A stretch of DNA of 37,266 nt from Rhodoferax sp. (GCF_025356155.1 NZ_JANXUQ010000287.1:1-37266); one strand, 5' to 3'; shown: positions 26,789-34,160, counted from the first letter of the stretch. The notes: generated by a model from the sequence alone, not told the origin. Numbers and translations: made by a program.

Positions 26789-28918
26789 CTAGGCTCCGTC
26801 CCGAGCTTTGCCAATCTCCGCGTAACGCGCCATCAGTGCCGCTTGGGCGCCGTGCACCGGCGTCTCGCCGTCCCCTTGTTTGCGTGTGTATTTACCATCC
26901 GACCCCAGGTCCCACGCATCAACACCGTCGTGCAGATAAGCCACCAGGCATTCGTCCACGATGCGCTGGCGCTGCACGGGGTCGGTTACCGGCCAGGCCA
27001 GTTCAACCCGGCGCACCATGTTGCGATTCATCCAATCGGCACTCGATAGGTAAAGCTCTTCCGTCTCGCCTTCACGGAAATAAAACACCCGTGAGTGCTC
27101 CAAAAACCGGCCAATAACCGAGCGCACGCGGATGTTCTCGGTATGCCCCGGCACCTGCGCAGGCAGCATGCAGGCGCCCCGCACAATCAGGTCAATCTTG
27201 ACGCCTTTGCTGCCGGCCCGCATCAGGCTCTGGATCAGCGCATCATCGGTCAGCGAATTCATCTTGGCCACAACGCGTGTATCCATGCCACGCGCGGCAG
27301 CTGCACCCAAAGCGTCAATGCGGTTTATCAGGTTGTTATGCAGATGGAATGGCGCAAACCACAACTTGCGCAAAGCGGGAAGCTTGCTTTGGCTGGCCAA
27401 GTGCACAAACACGTGCTCCATGTCGGTGGTCAACACCGGGTCGGCGGTGATGTGGCTCACATCGGTGTAAAGACGCGCCGTGCGGGGGTTGTAGTTGCCG
27501 GTGGACAAGTGGCCGTAACGCTTGAGTGATTTGCCCTCCCGGCGGGTAATCAGCATCATCTTGGCGTGGGTCTTGAGGCCCACCACGCCGTACAACACTT
27601 GGGCCCCAATGGATTCCAGCATTTCCGCCCAGTTGATGTTGGCCTCTTCATCAAAGCGGGCCTTTAACTCCACCACCACGGTCACTTCCTTGCCCTTGCG
27701 CACGGCCTCACGCAGCAGGTCCATCAATTCAGAATTAGGACCGGTACGGTAAATGGTTTGTTTGATGGCCAATACCTGCGGGTCATTCACCGACTCACGC
27801 AAAAACTCCAACACCCCGTCAAAGCTCTCGAAGGGCTGGTGGATCAAAACATCGCCCAGCTTGAGCTGCTCGAAAATCGACAAACTGGAGTTCATCTGCG
27901 CGGGGAACGATGGTTTGTACGGCGCAAAACACAGCTCGGGCCGGTCCACCAGATCGATCAGCTGGGTCAGGCGCACCAGATTCACCGGGCCTTGCACACG
28001 GTACAAGGCCTTCTCTGGCAAATCAAACTGGTGAAGCAAGAAGTCTGACAAATGTTCGGAGCAACCCGCTGATACCTCCAAGCGCACCGCCTGCCCGTAA
28101 TGGCGGTGCACCAGGCCTTGGCGCAAGGCCATGCGCAGGTTCTGCACGTCGTCTTCGTCCACCGCCAAATCCGAATGCCGTGTGACCCGGAACTGCGAAA
28201 ACTGGCCCACATGGCGCCCGGCAAACAGCTCGGACAAATGCGCGCGGATGACACTGGACAGTGAAACAAACAGCGTACGCGTGCCCGACACTTTGGCCGG
28301 CATCCGGATCAGGCGTGGCAATACGCGCGGCACCTTGACGATGGCGATTTCGTTCTCGCGCCCAAAGGCGTCACGCCCGCCCAACCGAACGATGAAGTTA
28401 AGCGACTTGTTGGCAACCTGCGGAAACGGGTGTGATGGGTCCAAACCCACGGGTATCAGCAGCGGGCGCACTTCGCGCTCGAAATACTGCTTGACCCAGT
28501 GGCGCTGCACCGGATTGCGGTCGCCGTGCGACACGATCTTGATGCCAAGGCGCTCAAAAGCCGGCATCAACTTTTCGTTGTACAACGCGTACTGGCGGCC
28601 TACGATGTCATGCAGCGATGTAGCCAGCCGCTCAAACGAACCGACCGAAAAAGTGCCCTTGCGGTCCCCGGCCTGCATGGCGATCACATGGGGTTCAGCC
28701 CGCACTTCAAAAAACTCATCGAGGTTGGACGACACGATGCACAGATAGCGCAGTCGCTCCAGCAGAGGCACATCGTCGCGCACCGCCCAGTCCAGCACCC
28801 GCTCGTTGAACGCCAATATGCTGTGGTCACGGTCCAATAGATCGGGAGCGTTAACGAGGGCGGTGTCTGGTGTCTTGGGTGGGCTCGGCAAAGTGGGACT
28901 GCGCAAAAATGACAACAT
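26789..28918 (-). CDS. ppk: Polyphosphate kinase 1
   Basis: A 709-aa enzyme that makes polyphosphate from ATP. The N-terminal domain starts LLDRDHSILAFNERVLDWA and has IVSSNLDEFFEVRAEPHV. The autophosphorylated catalytic His is in GLKTHAKMMLITRREG, followed by YGHLSTGNYNPRTARLYTD. The second conserved His is in VIGRFLEHSRVFYF. The length is normal. I chose ATG 28918, preceded by GTGAAG; a GTG at 28933 would add five residues. Its promoter region overlaps the 3' end of the upstream glycosyltransferase gene and contains a Pho box. It is followed by sixA. Confidence 0.95.
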   Translation of the reverse strand: MLSFLRSPTLPSPPKTPDTALVNAPDLLDRDHSILAFNERVLDWAVRDDVPLLERLRYLCIVSSNLDEFFEVRAEPHVIAMQAGDRKGTFSVGSFERLATSLHDIVGRQYALYNEKLMPAFERLGIKIVSHGDRNPVQRHWVKQYFEREVRPLLIPVGLDPSHPFPQVANKSLNFIVRLGGRDAFGRENEIAIVKVPRVLPRLIRMPAKVSGTRTLFVSLSSVIRAHLSELFAGRHVGQFSQFRVTRHSDLAVDEDDVQNLRMALRQGLVHRHYGQAVRLEVSAGCSEHLSDFLLHQFDLPEKALYRVQGPVNLVRLTQLIDLVDRPELCFAPYKPSFPAQMNSSLSIFEQLKLGDVLIHQPFESFDGVLEFLRESVNDPQVLAIKQTIYRTGPNSELMDLLREAVRKGKEVTVVVELKARFDEEANINWAEMLESIGAQVLYGVVGLKTHAKMMLITRREGKSLKRYGHLSTGNYNPRTARLYTDVSHITADPVLTTDMEHVFVHLASQSKLPALRKLWFAPFHLHNNLINRIDALGAAAARGMDTRVVAKMNSLTDDALIQSLMRAGSKGVKIDLIVRGACMLPAQVPGHTENIRVRSVIGRFLEHSRVFYFREGETEELYLSSADWMNRNMVRRVELAWPVTDPVQRQRIVDECLVAYLHDGVDAWDLGSDGKYTRKQGDGETPVHGAQAALMARYAEIGKARDGA

Positions 28919-28952
28919 GGAATGAAGCTTCACTATGACACAACAGTGAAGA

Positions 28953-28997
28953 ATTATTTACGAACGGGATGACATTTGTGTGACAGTTGTATGAATC
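28953..28997 (-). promoter_or_regulatory. Pho box and -10 upstream of ppk
   Basis: Minus strand 11-mers: weak GATTCATACAA (28997-28987), CTGTCACACAA (28986-28976) and ATGTCATCCCG (28975-28965). After exactly 6 nt comes AATAAT (28958-28953). The box lies within the last codons of the upstream glycosyltransferase gene. Confidence 0.82.
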
Positions 28998-30040
28998 GCA
29001 AGTTCCTTGTCCCCTGGCACGCCCTTGCGTGCCAGCACCAGATGCCCCAGAAAGAGTTGCGAAGCATGCGCCCAGCTGAAGACCAGCGAACGCGCCCGGG
29101 CCGCATGGCGGGGTATCACCAGTGCCTCATACCAAGCGCGGGCCAGGTCGGTCTGCAAAGCCCCTCCACATGCGGGTTGGCCCACCACTTCCAGCGGTCC
29201 ATCTACCGGGTAAGCCGCCACCGGCGTGCCGCAGGCCATGGCCTCCAGCATCACCAGGCCAAAGGTCTCGGAGCGGCTGGGCATCACAAACACATCGGCA
29301 GCGGCATAGACCTGCGCCAACACATCGCGCGGCAGCACGCCCAGCCAGCGCACATGGGGGTAGCGCTCGCGCAGACCAGTCTCCAGCGGTCCCACGCCAC
29401 ACACGACCTTGGTGCCCGGCACATCCATTTGCAAAAATGCCTCGATATTCTTCTCGTAAGACACGCGCCCGACAAACAGGGACACCGGTCGGGCCAGCAC
29501 ACCCAGCGGCGCATAGACCTGCGGCTCTTCCTGGTACTGGAACAGTCGCACATCCACCCCGTGGGTCCAGTTGCGCAGGTTCTTGAATCCACGGTCCTGC
29601 AGCATACGCAACACATTTTTGGTCGGCACCAACACACCTGCAGACGGCTTGTGGAAGTGCCGGAAGATGGCATAGCCTATCCACAGCGGCAGTTTGATGG
29701 CCGCCTTCAGAATCTCCGGGAACCGCGTGTGGAACGCGGTGGTAAAAGCCAGCTTGCGCCGCAAACAATAGCGCCGCGCTGCCCAGCCTAGGGGACCTTC
29801 GGTGGCAAGGTGGATCACATCCGCATCGATGGCATCCAGCCGCCGCGTCAGTGTCTTCTCGGGCCGCACGGCCAGGTCAATGCCGGCATAACCCGGGCAC
29901 GGCCGGGTATCAAACAGGCCGGGGTGGATCACCTCGACTTGGTGGCCTAGCGCCTCCATTTCGCGTACCAGCTCGACCAGCGTTGTCACCACACCATTGA
30001 CCTGGGGTTGCCAAGCATCCGTCACCAACGCCAGCTTCAT
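28958..30040 (-). CDS. GT4-family glycosyltransferase, Agt-like (glycolipid synthesis candidate)
   Basis: A 360-aa GT-B fold enzyme. The N-terminus KLALVTDAWQPQVNGVVTTL and the HTRFPE segment are typical of the GT4 subgroup that includes SqdX-like and diacylglycerol glycosyltransferases. The donor-binding C-terminal motif is VFVMPSRSETFGLVMLEAMACGTPVAAYPVDGPLEVV with its E-x7-E. The ATG overlaps the stop of the metallophosphoesterase by 4 nt. In Agrobacterium and marine heterotrophs a PlcP phospholipase C is paired with a GT4 enzyme (Agt) that glycosylates the diacylglycerol released. The same pairing here suggests the same job. A generic mannosyltransferase is the alternative. Confidence 0.82.
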   Translation of the reverse strand: MKLALVTDAWQPQVNGVVTTLVELVREMEALGHQVEVIHPGLFDTRPCPGYAGIDLAVRPEKTLTRRLDAIDADVIHLATEGPLGWAARRYCLRRKLAFTTAFHTRFPEILKAAIKLPLWIGYAIFRHFHKPSAGVLVPTKNVLRMLQDRGFKNLRNWTHGVDVRLFQYQEEPQVYAPLGVLARPVSLFVGRVSYEKNIEAFLQMDVPGTKVVCGVGPLETGLRERYPHVRWLGVLPRDVLAQVYAAADVFVMPSRSETFGLVMLEAMACGTPVAAYPVDGPLEVVGQPACGGALQTDLARAWYEALVIPRHAARARSLVFSWAHASQLFLGHLVLARKGVPGDKELAIHTTVTQMSSRS

Positions 30041-30906
30041 GCTGTCACCTCCTGTGCGCTGTGGACCATCACCGTGCTGGTTTGCTCAGCATTCCAGTAG
30101 ACCAGCTCCAATCGTCCGTCCATGTGCTCCACCAAAGCGCTGCGGCTCTCCACCCAGTCACCGTCGTTGCAATAGAGGATGCCATTGATGTCGCGCATTT
30201 CAGCCCGGTGGATGTGCCCGCAGACCACACCGTCGTGGCCCAGCGAACGGGCCGCATTGGCCACAGCCACTTCAAAATCGGTCACATAGTTCAGCGCGGT
30301 CTTGACTTTTTGCTTAAGGTAGGCCGACAGCGACCAGTATGGCAATCCCATGCGCCCCCGCAAATTGTTGAGGTGGCGGTTGAGCTTAAGCGTGAACTCA
30401 TAAAGGTTATCGCCCAAGAAAGCCAACCACTTGGCGCACTGGATCACGCCGTCAAAGTAATCACCATGCGTGATCCACAGGCGCCGGCCATCGGCCGTGG
30501 TGTGGACTGCGTCTTCACGCACTTCGATGCCGCCAAACTCATGGCCCAAGAAGCCCCGGGCAAATTCATCGTGGTTGCCCGGAATGAAGATGACCTTGCA
30601 GCCCTTGCGCGCCCGGCGCAGCAGCTTTTGCACTACGTCGTTGTGCGACTGCGGCCAATACCAGCGGCGGCGCAACTGCCAGCCATCGATGATGTCGCCG
30701 ACCAGATACAGGCAGTCGCTGGGGTGTGCTTTCAGAAAGCCCAGCAAGGCCTGGGCCTGGCAGCCCGCGGTGCCCAGGTGGATGTCGGAGACGAAGATCG
30801 CCCGGTAACGGCGGCCGGGCTTGTCGTCATCATCATCGTCATCTGTGCGCCCACCGGCTAACATGCCCTGCATCAGCGGGGCAAAGGCGTCGGGGCCGGC
30901 GCGCAT
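30037..30906 (-). CDS. PlcP/LpxH-like calcineurin-type metallophosphoesterase
   Basis: A 289-aa protein of the UDP-2,3-diacylglucosamine diphosphatase-like family (COG2908), which also contains the phosphate-starvation phospholipase C PlcP. All metal-binding motifs are there: FVSDIHLGTAG, LVGDIIDGW, IPGNHDEF, ITHGDYFDG and VCGHIHRAE. The first 30 residues are an unusual extension with seven consecutive Asp encoded by a GAT/GAC run (about 30825-30845); a later start is possible. The start codon shares one base with the olsB stop (TGATG) and the stop overlaps the glycosyltransferase start. Position between olsB and a GT4 gene favours PlcP (phospholipid to diacylglycerol) over true LpxH. Confidence 0.85.
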   Translation of the reverse strand: MRAGPDAFAPLMQGMLAGGRTDDDDDDDKPGRRYRAIFVSDIHLGTAGCQAQALLGFLKAHPSDCLYLVGDIIDGWQLRRRWYWPQSHNDVVQKLLRRARKGCKVIFIPGNHDEFARGFLGHEFGGIEVREDAVHTTADGRRLWITHGDYFDGVIQCAKWLAFLGDNLYEFTLKLNRHLNNLRGRMGLPYWSLSAYLKQKVKTALNYVTDFEVAVANAARSLGHDGVVCGHIHRAEMRDINGILYCNDGDWVESRSALVEHMDGRLELVYWNAEQTSTVMVHSAQEVTA

Positions 30907-31745
30907 CAGGCCCCCAGGAAGTGTTTGCGGTAACGCGCGGGCAGGTCGTCCAGGCGCATCAACATCGGCAGGTCCGCGCTGTTGAAATCTGGATCCCAGG
31001 CCGGTGGTCCCAGCACCTTGGAGCCCAGGCGCAGGTAACCCTTGATCAGCGCGGGTGGCTCAACATCCAACGAAGCGTCCAGCTGTTCGATGGGCAGCGG
31101 CAAGCGTGGCCGCACATGGTATTCAATCGGTGCCAGGTGCGTGGCCGCCACCTTGCGCCAGATGCTGGCCGCCAGGTCGCCGCTGACCACGCCGTTGTGC
31201 AGCATGGGGATGCTGGCGCAGCCGATCATCGTGTCCAGCTGGTTGCGCACCATGAAGGCGCCCAACGCGCCCCACAGCGCCATGATGACGCCGCCGTGGC
31301 GGTAGTCTTTGTGCACGCAGCTGCGGCCCAGTTCCACCATGCGTTCGCGCAGGGACCGCAGGCGGGTCAGGTCAAACTCGGTGTCGCTGTAGGTACTGCC
31401 CACGCGCTGGGCCTGCACCGGCGTCAGCACACGGTAGGTGCCGATGACCTGGCCGGTAATCTCGTCACACACCAGCAAGTGTTCGCAGAAGTTGTCGAAC
31501 AGGTCGATGTCGTGACCCGGCACCGTGGTGCTCAGACGGGCGCCCATCTCACCGGCAAAAATGTCGTAGCGCAGCTTTTGCGCAGCGCGCACTTCGTCCA
31601 GGTGCTGGGCCCAAAAAACCTTGATGGCCAACTGCTGGGGTGCCGACGGCGCGCTTGTCGTGCGTTGTCCGCCCAACGCGCTGCCGGTCTCCATCGCTAC
31701 GGAGGCAGTATTTGGAATGGCCATCCGGATCTGTTCTGCTGACAT
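30906..31745 (-). CDS. olsB: OlsB-like ornithine N-acyltransferase (ornithine lipid synthesis)
   Basis: A 279-aa GNAT-type acyltransferase. Characteristic segments are LRYDIFAGEMGA, RVGSTYSDTEFDLTRLR, ELGRSCVHKDYRHGGVIMALW, and near the end PPALIKGYLRLGSKVLGPPAWDPDFNSADLPMLMRL, the signature of the OlsB/hemolysin-like N-acyltransferases. OlsB adds a 3-hydroxyacyl chain to ornithine as first step to ornithine lipid, a phosphorus-free membrane lipid. I chose ATG 31745, with GGGAG as ribosome binding site, over an upstream in-frame start that overlaps the preceding gene. No olsA-like lyso-ornithine O-acyltransferase is in the window. It sits second in the five-cistron-like run before ppk. Confidence 0.85.
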   Translation of the reverse strand: MSAEQIRMAIPNTASVAMETGSALGGQRTTSAPSAPQQLAIKVFWAQHLDEVRAAQKLRYDIFAGEMGARLSTTVPGHDIDLFDNFCEHLLVCDEITGQVIGTYRVLTPVQAQRVGSTYSDTEFDLTRLRSLRERMVELGRSCVHKDYRHGGVIMALWGALGAFMVRNQLDTMIGCASIPMLHNGVVSGDLAASIWRKVAATHLAPIEYHVRPRLPLPIEQLDASLDVEPPALIKGYLRLGSKVLGPPAWDPDFNSADLPMLMRLDDLPARYRKHFLGA

Positions 31746-31747
31746 GC

Positions 31748-31981
31748 TTAGCTCCCGTGTTGAACAACAACCATGGACACTTCGGTGCGCCGCTCGGACA
31801 GCGCATCCAGCCACGGTTGGGTGCCGGCCTTAAAACGCAAACCACCCGGGCTATTGGCCAGCGCCTGCGCCGTGCAGCGCAGGATGCGCAGGCATTGCTG
31901 CTCGAAGTCATAGGTCGGGCGGATGGCGGACGTAGCGAGCGACTTGCCAAACTCCACCGCTGCATCCAGATGTTTTCCCAT
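31748..31981 (-). CDS. Uncharacterised 77-aa protein leading the olsB operon
   Basis: ATG 31981 is preceded by GGAGAAAGTGAA, a good ribosome binding site, and the stop is 2 nt before the olsB start. The sequence begins MGKHLDAAVEFGKSLATSA; the middle (DFEQQCLRILRCTAQALAN) is probably helical. No signal peptide or membrane segment. I recognise no family. The tight spacing to olsB indicates a shared transcript, so a link to lipid remodelling is possible but unproven. The open frame continues upstream to 32092 without a ribosome binding site. Confidence 0.7.
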   Translation of the reverse strand: MGKHLDAAVEFGKSLATSAIRPTYDFEQQCLRILRCTAQALANSPGGLRFKAGTQPWLDALSERRTEVSMVVVQHGS

Positions 31982-32047
31982 TTCACTTTCTCCATCGTGC
32001 TTGTTATGCAGCGATTCTGAAAGGCGGTAGTGACGTGTTGACGTCAT

Positions 32048-32069
32048 TTCAATGGCAGTTGTGTGACAC
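32048..32069 (-). promoter_or_regulatory. Weak Pho-box candidate upstream of the olsB-plcP-agt run
   Basis: Minus strand 11-mers GTGTCACACAA (32069-32059) and CTGCCATTGAA (32058-32048). The first is one base off the ppk half-site; the second has TGCCA for TGTCA. Six nt later there is TCAACA, a poor -10. Confidence 0.3.
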
Positions 32070-32109
32070 GGCGCACCGATGCGTGGCCTCAAATTGCCAA
32101 GAATGGCGC

Positions 32110-32138
32110 TTGCATAATGCAGGGTTAACCCTTATATC
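32110..32138 (+). promoter_or_regulatory. Promoter of the 87-aa gene with palindromic operator candidate
   Basis: TTGCAT (32110-32115), a 17-bp spacer, and TATATC (32133-32138). The perfect palindrome GGGTTAACCC occupies 32122-32131 inside the spacer, a place where a repressor or a MerR-type activator would act. The protein that would bind is unknown. Confidence 0.45.
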
Positions 32139-32168
32139 CAATTTTTACCCGTTTCAATAGGAATCAAC

Positions 32169-32432
32169 ATGTACAACGATGTGACTCCTTCTGCGCAGAG
32201 AACGGGGCTATCCGCCCCCGATACCTCTTCGCCTATTGCCGCCAGCGTGCTGGACGTCACCAGCATCGCCATGAACGTGCTGGGCCTGCCATTCGACGTG
32301 GCGCGCGCCCAGTACGCATGCGCCGTGCAGTTGGGCCTGGTGGAGCGCTCCATGCTAGCGTCGCGCAACTTCAGCCGCATCCTGAGCGCCCTGGAACGGC
32401 TGGCCCTTGGGCCTTGGGCGCGTCATGTCTAG
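32169..32432 (+). CDS. Uncharacterised 87-aa protein
   Basis: ATG 32169 has AGGAAT as ribosome binding site. The first 25 residues are polar and Ser/Thr/Pro-rich; the rest (AASVLDVTSIAMNVLGLPFDVARAQYACAVQLGLVERSMLASRNFSRILSALERLA) is Ala/Leu-rich and probably helical, faintly phasin-like in composition, but I do not recognise a family. It has its own promoter-like sequence with a palindrome, and a terminator-like hairpin 29 bp after the stop, so it looks monocistronic. It is divergent from the olsB run. Confidence 0.65.
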   Translation: MYNDVTPSAQRTGLSAPDTSSPIAASVLDVTSIAMNVLGLPFDVARAQYACAVQLGLVERSMLASRNFSRILSALERLALGPWARHV

Positions 32433-32460
32433 CCCGTAGAATAAAAAATACGCATTTTAT

Positions 32461-32479
32461 ACCCAATATGGGTTTTTTA
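32461..32479 (+). terminator. Probable Rho-independent terminator after the 87-aa gene
   Basis: ACCCA-ATA-TGGGT hairpin followed by a run of T. The stem is only 5 bp and AT-rich, so efficiency is uncertain. Confidence 0.55.
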
Positions 32480-32506
32480 GTAGATTTTCAGAGATAAATT
32501 CGGCTG

Positions 32507-32549
32507 TAGCCCTCGTCGAATATAACTATGACGCTATATAAAACGTAGC
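32507..32549 (+). repeat. 43-bp dispersed repeat, copy 3 (upstream of CYTH-CHAD gene)
   Basis: TAGCCCTCGTCGAA (one change from the other copies), 12 nt, then a 17-nt block GCTA-N9-TAGC. It ends 30 bp before the CYTH-CHAD start codon and may therefore carry or disturb its promoter. Confidence 0.75.
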
Positions 32550-32579
32550 ACATTGATACCAGACATACTGCCCAACCTT

Positions 32580-34073
32580 ATGGAAATAGAACTCAAGCTG
32601 GCCCTGCCCACCTCCGACCCTGCGGGCCTCGCGCGCAGCCTGGCCCACATCCCGCTGCTGGCGCGGCACAAGGCCGTGCACCAGGAGTTGCACAACATTT
32701 ATTACGACACGCCGCAGCAGGCCTTGCACCCGCTACGCGTGGCACTGCGCCTGCGCCGCGTGGGTGGCAAGACTGCCAACCTGTGGCTGCAAACCCTGAA
32801 GATCGGCGGCCACAGCGAGTCGGCCTTGAGCCAGCGCGGCGAATGGGAAACCGCAGTGCCCGGCCCCCAACTGGACGGCATTGCCCTGGCCACCACCCCC
32901 TGGGCCACACTAGACCCGGACGGCACCCTGTTCCCGGCTCTGGCGCCCTGCTTTACCACCCATTTTGACCGCACCACCTGGACCGTGCGCCAGCCCGACG
33001 ACAGCGCGGTGGAAGTGGCGCTGGACATAGGCCATATCCTGGTGGACGACAAAACAACACCCCTGTGCGAACTGGAGCTGGAACTTTTGGCAGGCGAGCC
33101 AAGTGCGCTGTTTGACCTGGCGGCGCACATAGCCAGCGCCATTCCCACGCTACCACTGGGCATCAGCAAAGCCGGGCGTGGCTACGCGCTGGCCCGCAAC
33201 GCACTCCACGCGCCCCAGCAGGCCAAGCCTCCGGCGCTGGCGGCGGACCTGCTCGTGCCCGAGGCGGCCTTGCGCGTGCTGCGCGAAGCTTTCTCCCACT
33301 TCACGACCAACCTGAACGGCCTGCTGCACGCCGACGACCCTGAGCTTGTGCACCAGGCCCGCGTAGGCTGGCGGCGCTTCAAAACCAGTCTTAAACTGTT
33401 CCAGAGACTGACTGCCACCAAGGCACCCGCCGAACTGCTGAGCCTGCACCTCATACTCGATGCACTGGGCGCCCTGCGCGACCTGGAAGTGGCCGCGCTG
33501 GAAACCCTGCCCATGCTGGCCAACGCCTACACCGACGGCAAGCCCGCACGCCAAGCCCATTGGCGCGCCATGGAACAGGCATTGGCCCACGCCACCGACC
33601 AGCAGCGGGACGCGTTGCACCGTGCGCTGTGCGAGCCCCAGGTGGGTGTTGCGCTGCTGGCGGTGACCCGGTGGCTGGAGATGGACCTGGCGCACTTGGC
33701 GCACTTGGCGCATTTGGCGGCCCAGGCTGAGCCCGACCCTAAAAACACCCTGCAGGATTGGGCGCGGCAGCAAACCCGGCGCTGGCATGACCAACTGAAA
33801 AAGGCCCTGGCCCACACGCACGACGCGGAAGGCGCGCACCGTGCCCGCATCCTGGCCAAGCGCCTGCGCTACGGCATTGAGGCGCTGCGCCCGCTGCTGC
33901 CCAAACGGCGCGCCAAACACTGGCATCTGCAGGCCAGCCGCTTGCAGGCAGATATGGGCTCGGCCCGCGATTTACAGCAGGCACTGGCCATCGCCACCCG
34001 CCTAAAGCTTGCCTCCAGCTTGCTGGACTTTTTACGTGGCGTCGCCGTGGGCAAGCAACACGGCATTGCATAG
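32580..34073 (+). CDS. CYTH-CHAD domain protein (triphosphatase / polyphosphate-binding)
   Basis: A 497-aa protein. The CYTH domain starts at the first residues with the metal-binding ExExK (MEIELKLAL) and holds LHNIYYDTPQQALHPLRVALRLRR; CYTH enzymes hydrolyse triphosphates such as inorganic tripolyphosphate. The CHAD domain follows from about residue 220, with the paired basic helices VHQARVGWRRFKTSLKLF and AHRARILAKRLRYGIEAL; CHAD domains are known to bind polyphosphate. I chose ATG 32580 because ExExK normally stands at the very N-terminus; a TTG at 32553 is also open. A triple 9-bp tandem repeat (33687-33719) codes for LAHLAHLAHLAA inside CHAD. Neighbourhood with ppk and ppx supports a polyphosphate role. 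Confidence 0.9.
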   Translation: MEIELKLALPTSDPAGLARSLAHIPLLARHKAVHQELHNIYYDTPQQALHPLRVALRLRRVGGKTANLWLQTLKIGGHSESALSQRGEWETAVPGPQLDGIALATTPWATLDPDGTLFPALAPCFTTHFDRTTWTVRQPDDSAVEVALDIGHILVDDKTTPLCELELELLAGEPSALFDLAAHIASAIPTLPLGISKAGRGYALARNALHAPQQAKPPALAADLLVPEAALRVLREAFSHFTTNLNGLLHADDPELVHQARVGWRRFKTSLKLFQRLTATKAPAELLSLHLILDALGALRDLEVAALETLPMLANAYTDGKPARQAHWRAMEQALAHATDQQRDALHRALCEPQVGVALLAVTRWLEMDLAHLAHLAHLAAQAEPDPKNTLQDWARQQTRRWHDQLKKALAHTHDAEGAHRARILAKRLRYGIEALRPLLPKRRAKHWHLQASRLQADMGSARDLQQALAIATRLKLASSLLDFLRGVAVGKQHGIA

Positions 34074-34135
34074 CGGGCGCTCGCGGCGCAGACCACGTAT
34101 CTGCCTTGCACGGAGCGGCATGGTGCCCTGGCTGG

Positions 34136-34160
34136 CTGTGCGCCAGTAGCGTGCGCACAG
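34136..34160. other. Hairpin between convergent CYTH-CHAD and antiporter genes
   Basis: Perfect 8-bp arms CTGTGCGC (34136-34143) and GCGCACAG (34153-34160) with a 9-nt loop. No T run follows on either strand, so it is not an intrinsic terminator of the usual kind; it could mark 3' ends. The rest of 34074-34216 shows nothing else. Confidence 0.4.

Noticed and set aside
32039..32046. TGACGTCA palindrome as an operator
   Set aside because: An isolated 8-bp palindrome with a near-repeat beside it; too short to separate from chance.
33687..33719. 9-bp tandem repeat as a CRISPR or VNTR locus
   Set aside because: Only three short units, in frame inside the CHAD domain; noted as coding repeat only.
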